DNA of 64,000 bases, taken from positions 17,918,001 through 17,982,000 of the forward strand of contig NC_065877.1 of NCBI RefSeq assembly GCF_933775445.1. Direction: 5' to 3'. The first letter of the stretch is position 1, and each line of letters begins with the position of its first letter. The notes beneath the pieces are model-generated. The model was not told the origin of the DNA and did no database searches. It was given only the letters and a program-made list of their open reading frames with translations. The translations under genes were made by a program, and so were the position numbers. Shown one piece after another: positions 41,501 to 51,599 of this stretch. Source of the stretch: Argentina anserina (Eukaryota > Streptophyta > Magnoliopsida > Rosales > Rosaceae).

Positions 41501-44500
41501 TTTCTGAACGGCTTTCTGGTGCGATTTTCTTTGAATTTGATAGTGTTTCCAGTGTGGGCGTGTGTTTATTTCAAACTGAATATCTTTCTATCATTTGAGT
41601 ATCTTTTCAATTCTTGTTTGAGTATCTTTCTGAACGGCTTTCTGATGCGAGTTTCTTCGAATTTGAGAGTGTTTCCATTGTGGGCGTGTGTTTCTTTCAA
41701 ACTGAGTATCTTTCTATCGTTTGAGTATCTTTTCAATTCTCGTATGAGTATCTTTCTGTACGGCTTTCTGGTGCGATTTTCTTTGAATTTGAGAGTGTTT
41801 CCATTGTTTCTTTCAAACTGAGTATCTTTATATCGTTTGAGTATCTTTTCAATTCTCGTATGAGTATCTTTCTGTACGGCTTTCTGGTACGATTTTCTTT
41901 GAATTTCAGAGTGTTTCCAGAGTGGGCGTGTGTGTCTTTCAAACTGGGTATCTTTCTATCCTTTCAGTATTTTTCAATTCTCGTATGAGTATCTTTCTGA
42001 ACGACTTTCTAGAGCGATTTTCTTTGAATTTGAGAGTGTTTCCAGTGTGGGCGTGTGTTTATTTCAAACTGAGTATCTTTCTATCGTTTGAGTATCTTTT
42101 CAATTCTCATTTGAGTATCTTTCTGAACGGCTTTCTGATGCGCGTTTCTTTGAATTTGAAGTGTTTCCATTGTGGGCGTGTGTTTCTTTCAAACTGAGTA
42201 TCTTTCTATCCTTTCAGAGACTTTTCAATTCTCGTATGAGTATCTTTCTGTACGGCTTTCTGGTGTGAGTTTCTTTTGAATTTCAGAGTGTTTCCAGTGT
42301 GGGCGTGTGTTTCTTTCAAATGAGTATCTTTCTATCGTTTGAGTATCTTTTCAATTCTCGTTTGAGTATCTTTCTGTACGGCTATCTGGTGCGATTTTCT
42401 TTGAATTTGAGAGTGTTTCCAGTGTGGTCGTGTGTTTCTTTCAAAGTGAGTATCTTTCTATCGTTTGAGTATCTTTTCAATTCTCGTATGAGTACCTTTC
42501 TGTACGGCTTTCTGGTGCGATTTTCTTTTAATTTGAGAGTGTTTCCAGTGTGGGCGTGTGTTTCTTTCAAACTTAGTATCTTTATATCGTTTGAGTATCT
42601 TTTCAATTCTCGTTTGAGTATGTTTCTGAACGGCTTATTGATGCGAGTTTCTTTGAATTTGAGCGTGTTTCCATTGTGGGCGTGTGTTTCTTTCAAACTG
42701 AGTATCTTTCTATCGTTTGAGTATCTTTTCAATTCTCGTTTGAGTATCTTTCTGAACGGCTTTCTGGGGCGATTTTCTTTGAATTTGAGAGTGTTTCCAG
42801 TGTGGGCGTGTGTTTCTTCCAAACTGAGTATCTTTCTATCGTTTGAGTAACTTTTCAATTCTGGTATGAGTATCTTTCTGAACGGCTTTCTGGTGCGATT
42901 TTCTTTGAATTTGAGAGTGTTTCCAGTGTGGGCGTGTGTTTTTTTCAAACTGAGTATCTTTCTATCATTTGAGTATCTTTTCCATTCTTGTTTGAGTATC
43001 TTTCTGAACGTCTTTCTTATGCGAGTTTCTTCGAATTTGAGAGTGTTTCCATTGTGGGCGTGTGTTTCTTTCAAACTGAGTATCTTTCTATCGTTTGAGT
43101 ATCTTTTCAATTCTCGTTTGAGTATCTTTCTGAACGGCTTTCTGATGCGATTTTCTTTGAATTTGAGAGTGTTTCCAGTGTGGGCGTGTGTTTCTTTCAA
43201 ACTGAGTATCTTTCTATCGTTTGAGTATCTTTTCAATTCTCGTATGAGTATCTTTCTGAACGGCTTTCTGGTGCGATTTTCTTTGAATTTGAGAGTGTTT
43301 CCAGTGTGGGCGTGTGTTTATTTCAAACTGAATATCTTTCTATCATTTGAGTATCTTTTCAATTCTTGTTTGAGTATCTTTCTGAACGGCTTTCTGATGC
43401 GAGTTTCTTCGAATTTGAGAGTGTTTCCATTGTGGGCGTGTGTTTCTTTCAAACTGAGTATCTTTCTATCGTTTGAGTATCTTTTCAATTCTCGTTTGAG
43501 TATCTTTCTGTACGGCTTTCTGGTGCGATTTTCTTTGAATTTGAGAGTGTTTCCATTGTTTCTTTCAAACTGAGTATCTTTATATCGTTTGAGTATCTTT
43601 TCAATTCTCGTATGAGTATCTTTCTGTACGGCTTTCTGGTACGATTTTCTTTGAATTTCAGAGTGTTTCCAGTGTGGGCGTGTGTGTCTTTCAAACTGGG
43701 TATCTTTCTATCCTTTCAGTATTTTTTAATTCTCGTATGAGTATCTTTCTGTACGGCTTTCTGGTGCGATTTTAATTTGAATTTGAGAGTGTTTCCATTG
43801 TGGGCGTGTGTTTTTTTCAAACTGAGTATCTTTCTATCGTTTGAGTACCTTTTCAATTCTCGTTTGAGTATCTTTCTGTACGGCTTTCTGTGTGAGTTGC
43901 TTTTGAATTTGAGAGTGTTTCCAGTGTGGGCGTGTGTTTCTTTCAAACTGAGTATCTTTCTATCGTTTGAGTACCTTTTTAATTCTCGTTTGAGTATCTT
44001 TCTGTACGGCTTTCTGGTGTGAGTTGCTTTTGAATTTGAGAGTGTTTCCAGTGTGGGCGTGTGTTTCTTTCAACTGAGTATCTTTATATCGTTTGAGTAT
44101 CTTTTCAATTCTCGTTTGAATATCTTTCTGTACGGCTTTCTGGTGCGAGTTTCTTTGAATTTGAGAGTGTTTCCAGTGTGGGCGTGTGTTTCTTTCAACT
44201 GAGTATCTTTATATCGTTTGAGTACCTTTTTAATTCTCGTTTGAGTATCTTTCTGTACGGCTTTCTGGTGTGAGTTGCTTTTGAATTTGAGATTGTTTCC
44301 AGTGTGGGCGTGTGTTTCTTTCAACTGAGTATCTTTATATCGTTTGAGTATCTTTTCAATTCTCGTTTGAGTATCTTTCTGTACGGCTTTCTGATGCGAT
44401 TTTAATTTGAATTTGAGAGTGTTTCCATTGTGGGCGTGTGTTTCTTTCAAACTGAGTATCTTTCTATCGTTTGACTACCTTTTCAATTCTCGTTTGAGTA

Positions 44501-46428
44501 TCTTTCTGTACGGCTTTCTGGTGTGAGTTGCTTTTGAATTTGAGAGTGTTTCCAGTGTGGGCGTGTGTTTCTTTCAACTGAGTATCTTTATATCGTTTGA
44601 GTATCTTTTCAATTCTCGTTTGAGTATCTTTCTGTACGGCTTTCTGGTGCGATTTTAATTTGAATTTGAGAGTGTTTCCATTGTGGGCGTGTGTTTTTTT
44701 CAAACTGAGTAGCTTTATATCGTTTGAGTATCTTTTCAATTCTCGTTTGAGTATCTTTCTGTACGGCTTTCTGGTGCGATTTTCTTTGTATTTGAGAGTG
44801 TTCCCAGTGTGGGCTTGTGTTTCTCTCAAACTGAGTATCTTTCTATCGTTTGAGTATCTTTCCAATTCTCGTATGAGTACCTTTCTGTACGGCTTTCTGG
44901 TGTGAGTTTCTTTTGAATTTGAGAGTGTTTCCAGTGTCTGCGTGTGTTTTTTTCTAACTGAGTATCATTCTATCGTTTGAGTATCTTTTCTATTCTCGTA
45001 TGAGTACCTTTCTGTACGGCTTTCTGGTGTGATTTTCTTTTGAATTTGAGAGTGTTTCCTGTGTGGTCGTGTGTTTCTTTCAAACTGAGTATCTTTATAT
45101 CGTTTGAGAATCTTTTCAATTCGCATTTGAGTATCTTTCTGTACGGCTTTCTGGTGCGATTTTCTTTTAATTTGAGAATGTTTCCAGTGTGGGTGTGTGT
45201 TTCTTTCAAACTTAGTATCTTTATATCGTTTGAGTATCTTTTCAATTCTCGTTTGAGTATCTTTCTGAACGGCTTTTTTATGCGAGTTTCTTTGAATTTG
45301 AGCGTGTTTCCATTGTGGGCGTGTTTTTCTTTCAAACTGAGTATCTTTCTATCGTTTGAGTATCTTTTCAATTCTCGTATGAGTATCTTTCTGAACGGCT
45401 TTCTGGTGCGATTTTCTTTGAATTTGAGAGTGCTTCCAGTGGGCGTGTGTTTCTTTCAAACCGAGTGTCTTTCTATCGTTTGAGTACCTTTTCAATTCTC
45501 GTTTGAGTATCTTTCTGTACGGCTTTCTGGTGCGATTTTAATTTGAATTTGAGAGTGTTTCCAGTGGGCGTGTGTTTTTTTCTAACTGAGTATCTTTCTA
45601 TCGTTTGAGTATCTTTTCAATTCTGGTTTGAGTATCTTTCTGTACGGCTTTCTGGTGCGAGTTTCTTTTGAATTTGAGAGTGTTTCCTGTGTGGTCGTGT
45701 GTTTCTTTCAAACTGAGTATCTTTCTATCGTTTGAGTATCTTTTCTATTCTCGTATGAGTACCTTTCTGTACGGCTTTCTGGTGTGAGTTTCTTTTGAAT
45801 TTGAGAGTGTTTCCTGTGTGGTCGTGTGTTTCTTTCAAACTGAGTATCTTTATATCGTTTGAGAATCTTTTCAATTCTCGTTTGAGTATCTTTCTGTACG
45901 GCTTTCTGGTGCGATTTTCTTTTAATTTAAGACTGTTTCCAGTGTGGGTGTGTGTTTCTTTCAAACTGAGTATCTTTATATCGTTTGAGTATCTTTTCAA
46001 TTCTCGTTTAAGTATCTTTCTGTACGGCTTTCTAGTGCGATTTTCTTTGTATTTGAGAGTGTTTCCAGTGTGGGCGTGTGTTTCTTTCAAACTGAGTATC
46101 TTTCTATCGTTTGAGTATCTTTTCAATTCTCGTTTAAGTATCTTTTTGTACGGCTTTCTGGTGTGAGTTTCTTTTGAATTTGAGAGTGTTTCCAGTGTGG
46201 GCGTGTGTTTCTTTCAACTGAGTATCTTTATATCGTTTGAGTATCTTTTCAATTCTCGTTTAAGTATCTTTCTGTACGGCTTTCTAGTGCGATTTTCTTT
46301 GTATTTGAGAGTGTTTCCAGTGTGGGCGTGTGTTTCTTTCAAACTGAGTATCTTTCTATCGTTTGAGTATCTTTTCAATTCTCGTATGTGTATCTTTCTG
46401 AACGGCTTTCTAGTGCGAGTTTCTTTTG
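35505..46428. repeat. 5,650-bp tandem duplication at the array edge
   Basis: About 35,505-41,154 and 41,155-46,428 are nearly identical at an offset of 5,650 bp. Shared private variants include GAATTTGATAGTG (35,886 and 41,536) and CTTTCTGTGTGAG (38,235 and 43,885). One base is lost in the second copy within the T-run near 44,694, giving 5,649 thereafter. The second copy then lacks about 377 bp, three monomers, at about 45,965, after which the offset is 5,273. A 1,752-bp sub-period is also visible inside (35,464 with 37,216, and 36,156 with 37,908). Confidence 0.8.
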
Positions 46429-46530
46429 AATTTGAGAGTGTTTCCAGTGTGGGCGTGTGTTTCTTTCAACGTTAGTATTTTTATATCGTTTGAGTATCTT
46501 TTCAATTCTCGCATGAGTATCTTTCTGTAC

Positions 46531-46546
46531 GGATTTTCGGTGTGTT
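46531..46546. other. Junction of satellite array and LTR
   Basis: The last monomer reads CTTTCTGTAC and then passes into GGATTTTCGGTGTGTT. The first half matches the LTR copy at 51,155 (GGATTTTCAGTGTATT), while GGTGTG matches the satellite consensus (GGCTTTCTGGTGTG). The break therefore lies in a short stretch that resembles both partners. No target-site duplication or filler is evident. Confidence 0.7.
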
Positions 46547-47152
46547 CTTACTTATCTGTGTGATTGATACCCGGAAGTTGACGTTGCATGTTTAATAATC
46601 GAAAGTTATAAACGATTTTGATACTTGGGAGTTGATTAATTGATTTTTCTTTGTCACGTTCACCGATTATTGCCTAGGTTCGGTTAGACTTGTGCCTTTG
46701 AATATGTTAATATCTTTATATGATTGGGGTTGCATGATGGGTTAGTATGTTAGATTTTGAATGAGGCTGGGGCTGAGTTCGAATGTGTTAAAGTGTCATT
46801 GTGTTAGGAATTTTGGGAGGAACTTAACTGCATAACTGATTCTAGAATGCATAATAAACCCTACGACATGAACTTAAATGAGAATAGATTTCGTTACATT
46901 TGTTCTTATGTTTTTTATTTGGTAATCTCTTATGTGTTGGTTGGTTAATCACATGTATATATTAGTTTAGGTTTATTTTCTGTTTGATCCGAAACATATC
47001 TTTAAAACTTTATATCTCTTTGTGAATTCATTGTTAAATGTTTGTGATTCTTTGTCATGGGGGATCTCAGGTTTGTGAACGATACTCTCTTACTTTATAC
47101 TACTAACGATACTTACAAGGTTAACATTGATGTCGAGTAATCGAACTGATCA
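46531..47152 (+). mobile_element. Truncated 5' LTR, Athila/Tat-like retrotransposon
   Basis: The first 296 bp (46,531-46,826) match 51,155-51,445 at roughly nine positions in ten, as direct repeats 4,624 bp apart. The right end GATCA is followed by two bases and then a tRNA-Asp primer site, the expected position of an LTR end. The left part of the LTR, including any promoter, is missing because the satellite array begins instead. The lineage follows from the primer site and the internal motifs. No coding capacity is present. Confidence 0.75.
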
Positions 47153-47154
47153 AA

Positions 47155-47174
47155 TGGCGCCGTTGCCGGGGATC
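47155..47174 (+). other. Primer binding site, tRNA-Asp
   Basis: TGGCGCCGTTGCCGGGGATC is the complement of the 3' end of plant tRNA-Asp (GTC) including the CCA tail. It lies two bases after the LTR end. This primer is typical of the Athila and Tat lineages of plant Ty3/gypsy elements. Confidence 0.9.
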
Positions 47175-48293
47175 CATAAACATGGATCCCAATCTTTTAA
47201 TTTCGAATTCACTGTTCATATGGTAAATTTGTATATGCTTTTCTTACTTTGTTCTAACATATAGTAATTTTATCTTAGGTTGTTATTTTTGATGATGGAA
47301 TGAATGATTGTTATAGGTAAAGTCATTTTTGTTAATATTAGCCTTAACCCCTCATGTTTTCTTCCAAAACGTTTGTTTGCATGTGGTTGAAGGCGGCTTT
47401 TATTAACACTTGGAGATTTGTCTAACACCCAAGTTTGTCTCCAGTTGAGTAAGGGGCACGCTCTTTTATTACCCTGGTGCATGGGACCAAAATTGAATCT
47501 CAGAGAACTGTTGACTGTCATATATCTCGGTGATGGTGTCGATAGGGGGCTTGTCCTCCGTAGTTCAACAAATGAGTCCTACCATGTTCACTATCTCTTA
47601 ATTACCTATCCGGCCTTCTGAAACGACGATTCGAACTTCTGTCTAGGCATTCATACTTACACCGCACGTCCACCTTGGTTTACAACTTATAATCAATCGA
47701 TCATTTAATTGTTTGAATGACAACTTAAGAATGTTGAAGCATGAAATCGATTGAAAAGTAACTTGTAAACAAAATTGAGTTGAGAAATTAAAACAAACTT
47801 GGACATAAGATTTGACAATATGTTGGATTAGTTGTTAAGCTAGTTTTATTTATTTGGTTCCCTTAACTTGTGCTTGTTATATATGAATGACTTTTGACAT
47901 GTTTGTAACTTGTAAATATCAATGACTTCCTAATTGTTATTCTCTAACTTTTGCATTACATCTTCATCATTTCATTCTAATTACATTCATTCTGCATTTC
48001 ATTCATTTTGCATCTCATTCATATTAAATTTTAAGTTCCACAGAATATCATATGGCTAGAGAAGCATAGCATTTTAAGGACCTCACGTCTTATGTTATGT
48101 TTGGTAGGTTCCCACTTTCACTAATGATTTTCATTGAGATTCTATAGATTTATAGTAACATGAACAGCAATGAGCTCGAAAATATACTATAAGGTTGGAC
48201 AACAAAATGGCGGAGGAGAAACCCCATAACGTGTCACCTCCAAAATGATTGAAATGAAAACTCGGTCTAAACTATAGGACTTTAAACTTAGGC

Positions 48294-48312
48294 GGTTGGT
48301 GGGAGGCAACCC
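48294..48312 (+). other. Conserved hairpin motif GGTTG-N8-CAACC
   Basis: GGTTGGTGGGAGGCAACCC contains complementary arms GGTTG and CAACC. A GGGAGGCAACCC element after pol is a familiar non-coding signature of Athila-type elements. Its role is unknown. Placing the strand as plus agrees with the primer site upstream. Confidence 0.6.
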
Positions 48313-49124
48313 AATTATTTTGTTTCCCTTTATTGTGTTTATTTGGTTATTTCTTTTGTTCTTCTTGATTTGTTTTGTACGTGTGTAGGTTAGTTTTCGA
48401 GAAAAAGTGAAGAAGAGCAAAAATATTTTCGTCTAAAACAGAATCTGGCAGAAGCAGTCTATCGAATTTGACACGCTTTATCTCCCAGCTCATAGAGAGT
48501 TCGAATGTGTGTTTTATATGGAAAGAAAGGAGTTCGCGTCTAGTTTCTATTTCTTTTTACAGAACTTGATATCGAGGTGTGGATCATTCCCAGTTGCAAT
48601 TTGAATGCAATAAGGTCGTGTCTGAAATTCAGAACTCTTACAATTGTAGTCTGGAGAATGGGTAAACAGGGAGCATTTTCGGCCAATATGGGTAGACGTA
48701 CCACAAATGCTTAGAAAGCATGTTTTGTCAGCTCTAACTTTCATTTAGATCATGTTTCCATTCCGGCAACGTAAGTCAACGGAAATCAGTTATCAAGAGT
48801 TTAAAGGTCATTCCAGTTTCTGATTCTATGAACCTGTTTTTCCTGACTACTTCGCAAGGGCATAACTTTCTCCTCATTTGGACTTAGCGAACATACTTTA
48901 TATGATTGGAAAGCTAGCAACATCATATTTCTATTTCCATTGCTGTCTTACTGATCAGAGATTATTTTCAAACGTTATGAAGCATAGAATGCAGGCTGTT
49001 GGACCGCGCCATGGGGGAGATTTTCCCATCATTTTCTCCACTCTTTCTCATGTTTTGATTTTTGTGTGTTTTTTTTCCTTCCACTATGCTTTTGTCATTC
49101 ATTGCATTATTTATTTTTGACATT

Positions 49125-49160
49125 CATTGAGAACAATGCATGATTTGAGTGTGGGGGAAG
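49125..49160 (+). other. CATTGAGAACAATG motif with G-rich tract
   Basis: CATTG and CAATG form a 5-bp stem around AGAA. TTGAGTGTGGGGGAAGG follows. The same arrangement, as CACATTG-AGGA-CAATGTG followed by AAGTGTGAGGT, occurs on the minus strand at 61,508-61,542. The pair is a recognisable post-pol signature of this retrotransposon group. Confidence 0.65.
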
Positions 49161-49946
49161 GTTTACATGTTTGTGTTAGTCATAAAATTAGAAAAAGAAA
49201 AAATAAAACCTTTTTGAATTTTTTGTTTTGTTTTTGTTTTTGTTTTGAGTCTTTCGTATGCCTTCAACTGTCTAGGATGAGTATGATCTTTGGACGATTG
49301 GTTGATAGATGATCACAAGATAGGAAATTGAACTTAATTGCTATTTGATGGTTAATCGATGTGTATAAATTGTACAAACATGTAGTAGATGAGCATTTTG
49401 AAACATAGGTACAGAATGAGCATGTTCCCTACTTTGAATTCATGTAACCTTTGTGAGTTTCGAGCCATATATGTGTCTTTCTTTGGAGTGTTTTATTCTA
49501 TTGTTTCTTGGCTATAGAACCTCATTACATCTATTTTGATCAATTCATATGTCATAGAATATCAATGAACTAGAGAATGCTAGAACTTACTTTGTGAAAC
49601 TTTCAAAACTTTTATCATAATATACTCTGATTTTGAATAGGATTGTTGGATCTTGTTAAGATTTCCACCACTTTATGCCAAAAAGCCGTATGCCTTATTT
49701 GAGCCCTGCTTAGGACACCTTAGTATGAACCCCTTTGAGCCTACATTAAGCATTTTATCTCATCACCAACATGTTAATATCCTTGCTTAGTATAGTTATA
49801 TCTCTACCTTGTTCTCGGGGCTTGGCAAAGCCAATTCTTGGTCTTAATATGGACTGATGATTCGATTCAAGTGTGGAGTTATGCTATTTATGTATGTATA
49901 CCGTGTGAAAAGAATGAAAACAAAAATGATGCCGTGAGAAAAAGAA

Positions 49947-49962
49947 ATATATATATATATAT
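49947..49962. repeat. (AT)8 microsatellite
   Basis: Eight AT units in the internal region of the deleted element. Confidence 0.95.
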
Positions 49963-49985
49963 ACACGAATTAAAAAAATGAAAGA

Positions 49986-50017
<32 letters not shown>
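49986..50017. repeat. (ATG)n microsatellite, about 10.7 units
   Basis: An uninterrupted ATG/GAT trinucleotide run of 32 bases. Confidence 0.95.
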
Positions 50018-50531
50018 CTCGGCATCATACTTGTTTTATAAATTTGGAGTTGTGATGTATCTATTGAACGTTCAATGATGTTATACTTTAGCCTTTATTC
50101 GTTTTCACAATGTTTAGAGTGAAGAATGGGTCCAACATGATAATATTTGGCCCTTGTTTTATGGAGTATGGCAACATAAGGTGGATGATTCTGACTTTGC
50201 TAAGTCTTCAGGAAGACCTTTATGATTCCCTTTTTCCTGAAAAACGATATCCTTACTGAGTCTAAGCTTACCTTTTTCCTAAAAATCCACATGATTTTTA
50301 AAATAAGTAACCCTTGATCTGTGACGTTTGTTTCTTAAAATGTGTTTATAACTCTTGTGTATGAAAAACGTTTAAGCATATGCTTTGTTCTTAAGAAAAA
50401 AAAAGATTCGGAGAGCATGTCCTTTGTGAGTTGAATTCTTGTTGAGAAATGATTTTTTTTCGAGTAGGATTCCTTTTTTCCTATTTCTTTATTTCTAACG
50501 TACTTATTCTTATTAGCAAAGACAAATAAAT

Positions 50532-51445
50532 GTTGGAGAAAAAAAGCAATCCTAGTTGTGCAAGAAAAGAGGAGAGACTGAAAATCAGTTTCGTATTAGG
50601 ACAAGGACAGGCCGTGCGACATTGATGGTTTCCTATTGGGAATTGGATTTCAAAACCAAGGATAGGTGTATATGAAGGTATTTTCGTGCATATAAATCAG
50701 AATTATCAAGGAGAATAAGATATGCACTTAGAAGCCTAATCCATGAAAGAATCAGAAAGTTGTCAGGATTCGTAGTCCAACTTTGGATCAAATTAGACGA
50801 CGTTCCTTATATGGAGGAAAGCTCTACGAGTCTACTTTCTATAGGATTTGGAATCAAATCAATATCGTATTCCTAAATAGAGATATGACCGCATCATTAC
50901 TCGGATGTCCAGTGGGTTCGGCAGAATTTCTCAAGCATTGATTTGCTTTTGATCCAACTCTATGATTTTCATGTTTAGTTTTCAAGTTTTTATGTTCTTA
51001 TTCATGGATGACTTCTGTTTAGGTTTTGTTAAAATTATTTTGATTCTACCTATGAGATATTTGTAACTTTCGAATGACATGATGAATTAAGGTTTTTGAT
51101 TTTTATTCAATGATTTTAGGTTTTATGCCGTGAGTTTCTGTTTATTTACTTAAAGGATTTTCAGTGTATTCTTACTTATGTGTGTGATTGATACCCGGAA
51201 GTTGACGTTGCATGTTTAATAATCCAAAGTTATAAACGATTTTAATACTTGGGAGTTGATTAATTGTTTGTTCTCTGTCACCTTCACCGATTATTGCCTA
51301 AGTTCTGTTAGAGCCTTTGAATATGTGAATTTATTTATGTGACTGGGGTTGCATAATGGGTTAGTATGTTAGATTTTGAATGAGGCTGGGGCTGAGTTCG
51401 AATGTGTTAAAGTGTCATTGAGTTAGAAACGTTGGGAGGAACTTA
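50532..51445 (+). mobile_element. 3' LTR piece of the plus-strand Athila/Tat-like element
   Basis: The right part (51,155-51,445) matches the 5' LTR remnant. The left edge is uncertain: TGTTGGAG at 50,532 or TGAAAATC near 50,580, after a purine-rich stretch. A TATA-like TATAAAT lies at 50,691-50,697, a plausible U3 promoter. The LTR stops at 51,445, where the 5' copy continues for another 326 bp, so this copy is truncated at its right end by the integrase shard. Confidence 0.6.
50691..50697 (+). promoter_or_regulatory. LTR TATA box
   Basis: GCATATAAATCAG sits about 110-160 bp inside the presumed LTR start, a usual U3 position. No experimental basis. Confidence 0.4.
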
Positions 51446-51462
51446 ATCAAATATTGAAATAG

Positions 51463-51582
51463 GCCAAAATCATTAAAGAAAACATAATCTGCAGATATGG
51501 AGTACCGCACGAGCTAATTTCAGATCTGGGATCTCACCTCAACAAAGACTGCATAACCGATTTGATCGAATTACTAAGATAA
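51463..51582 (+). pseudogene. Integrase core shard, Ty3/gypsy retrotransposon
   Basis: A 39-codon open stretch ends at TAA (51,580-51,582), and a TAG lies directly upstream in frame (51,460-51,462). It encodes the integrase core around the second catalytic aspartate: RYGVPHELISD followed by LGSHLNKD. The family usually reads ISDNGSHF here, so the aspartate and GSH are kept but the asparagine is leucine. The shard has no start codon and none of the rest of pol. It sits between the truncated LTR (ends 51,445) and an inverted leader fragment (from 51,600), so it is debris from an illegitimate junction. It is not functional. The parent lineage is most likely Athila/Tat-like, but a fragment this short cannot prove it. 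Confidence 0.75.
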
Positions 51583-51599
51583 CAATAAATTTATAAGAG

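Larger units (their letters stand above)
1..46540. repeat. 126-bp tandem satellite array
   Basis: One head-to-tail satellite array fills the first 46.5 kb and runs off the left edge. The landmark AGTGTTTCCA recurs at 101, 227, 353 and 479, an exact 126-bp period. I estimate about 370 monomers, all in one orientation with no interruption by other DNA. The consensus monomer is about 38% GC, with 59 T and 19 A on this strand. Common variants are 125 bp (TTCAACTGAG for TTCAAACTGAG), 127 bp (an extra base near GAGTTGCTTTTG) and 116 bp (loss of GGGCGTGTGT). The monomer contains three copies of GAGTATCTTT. I do not recognise the satellite family. Its size and regularity fit pericentromeric or knob heterochromatin, but that location is inference. 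Confidence 0.97.
47175..50531 (+). mobile_element. Internal region of a deleted Athila/Tat-like element, no gag-pol
   Basis: This 3.4-kb stretch lies between the primer site and the second LTR piece. No open frame resembles gag, protease, reverse transcriptase or integrase. The first part is leader-like; 47,130-47,330 has an inverted partner at 51,600-51,811. From about 48,290 on it carries two non-coding signatures that usually follow pol in Athila-type elements, at 48,294 and 49,125, plus simple repeats at 49,947 and 49,986. Near 50,513 the sequence AGCAAAGACAAATAA resembles the usual pre-LTR segment. I infer that gag-pol was deleted, or that this was always a non-autonomous relative. Confidence 0.65.

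Noticed and set aside
670..46475. Dozens of 60-374-codon open frames on both strands across the satellite
   Set aside because: They are translations of the same 126-bp repeat. They overlap on opposite strands, start and stop at indel monomers, and match no known protein.
1..46540. CRISPR array or minisatellite gene
   Set aside because: There are no unique spacers; the whole unit repeats. The surrounding DNA is plant retrotransposon sequence.
46490..46540. Target-site duplication or insertion scar at the array edge
   Set aside because: No short direct repeat flanks the junction; the transition is gradual over about 16 bases.
47418..47621. 67-codon plus-strand frame after the primer site, a possible gag start
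   Set aside because: No gag or zinc-knuckle residues are visible, and an overlapping frame of similar length exists on the other strand.
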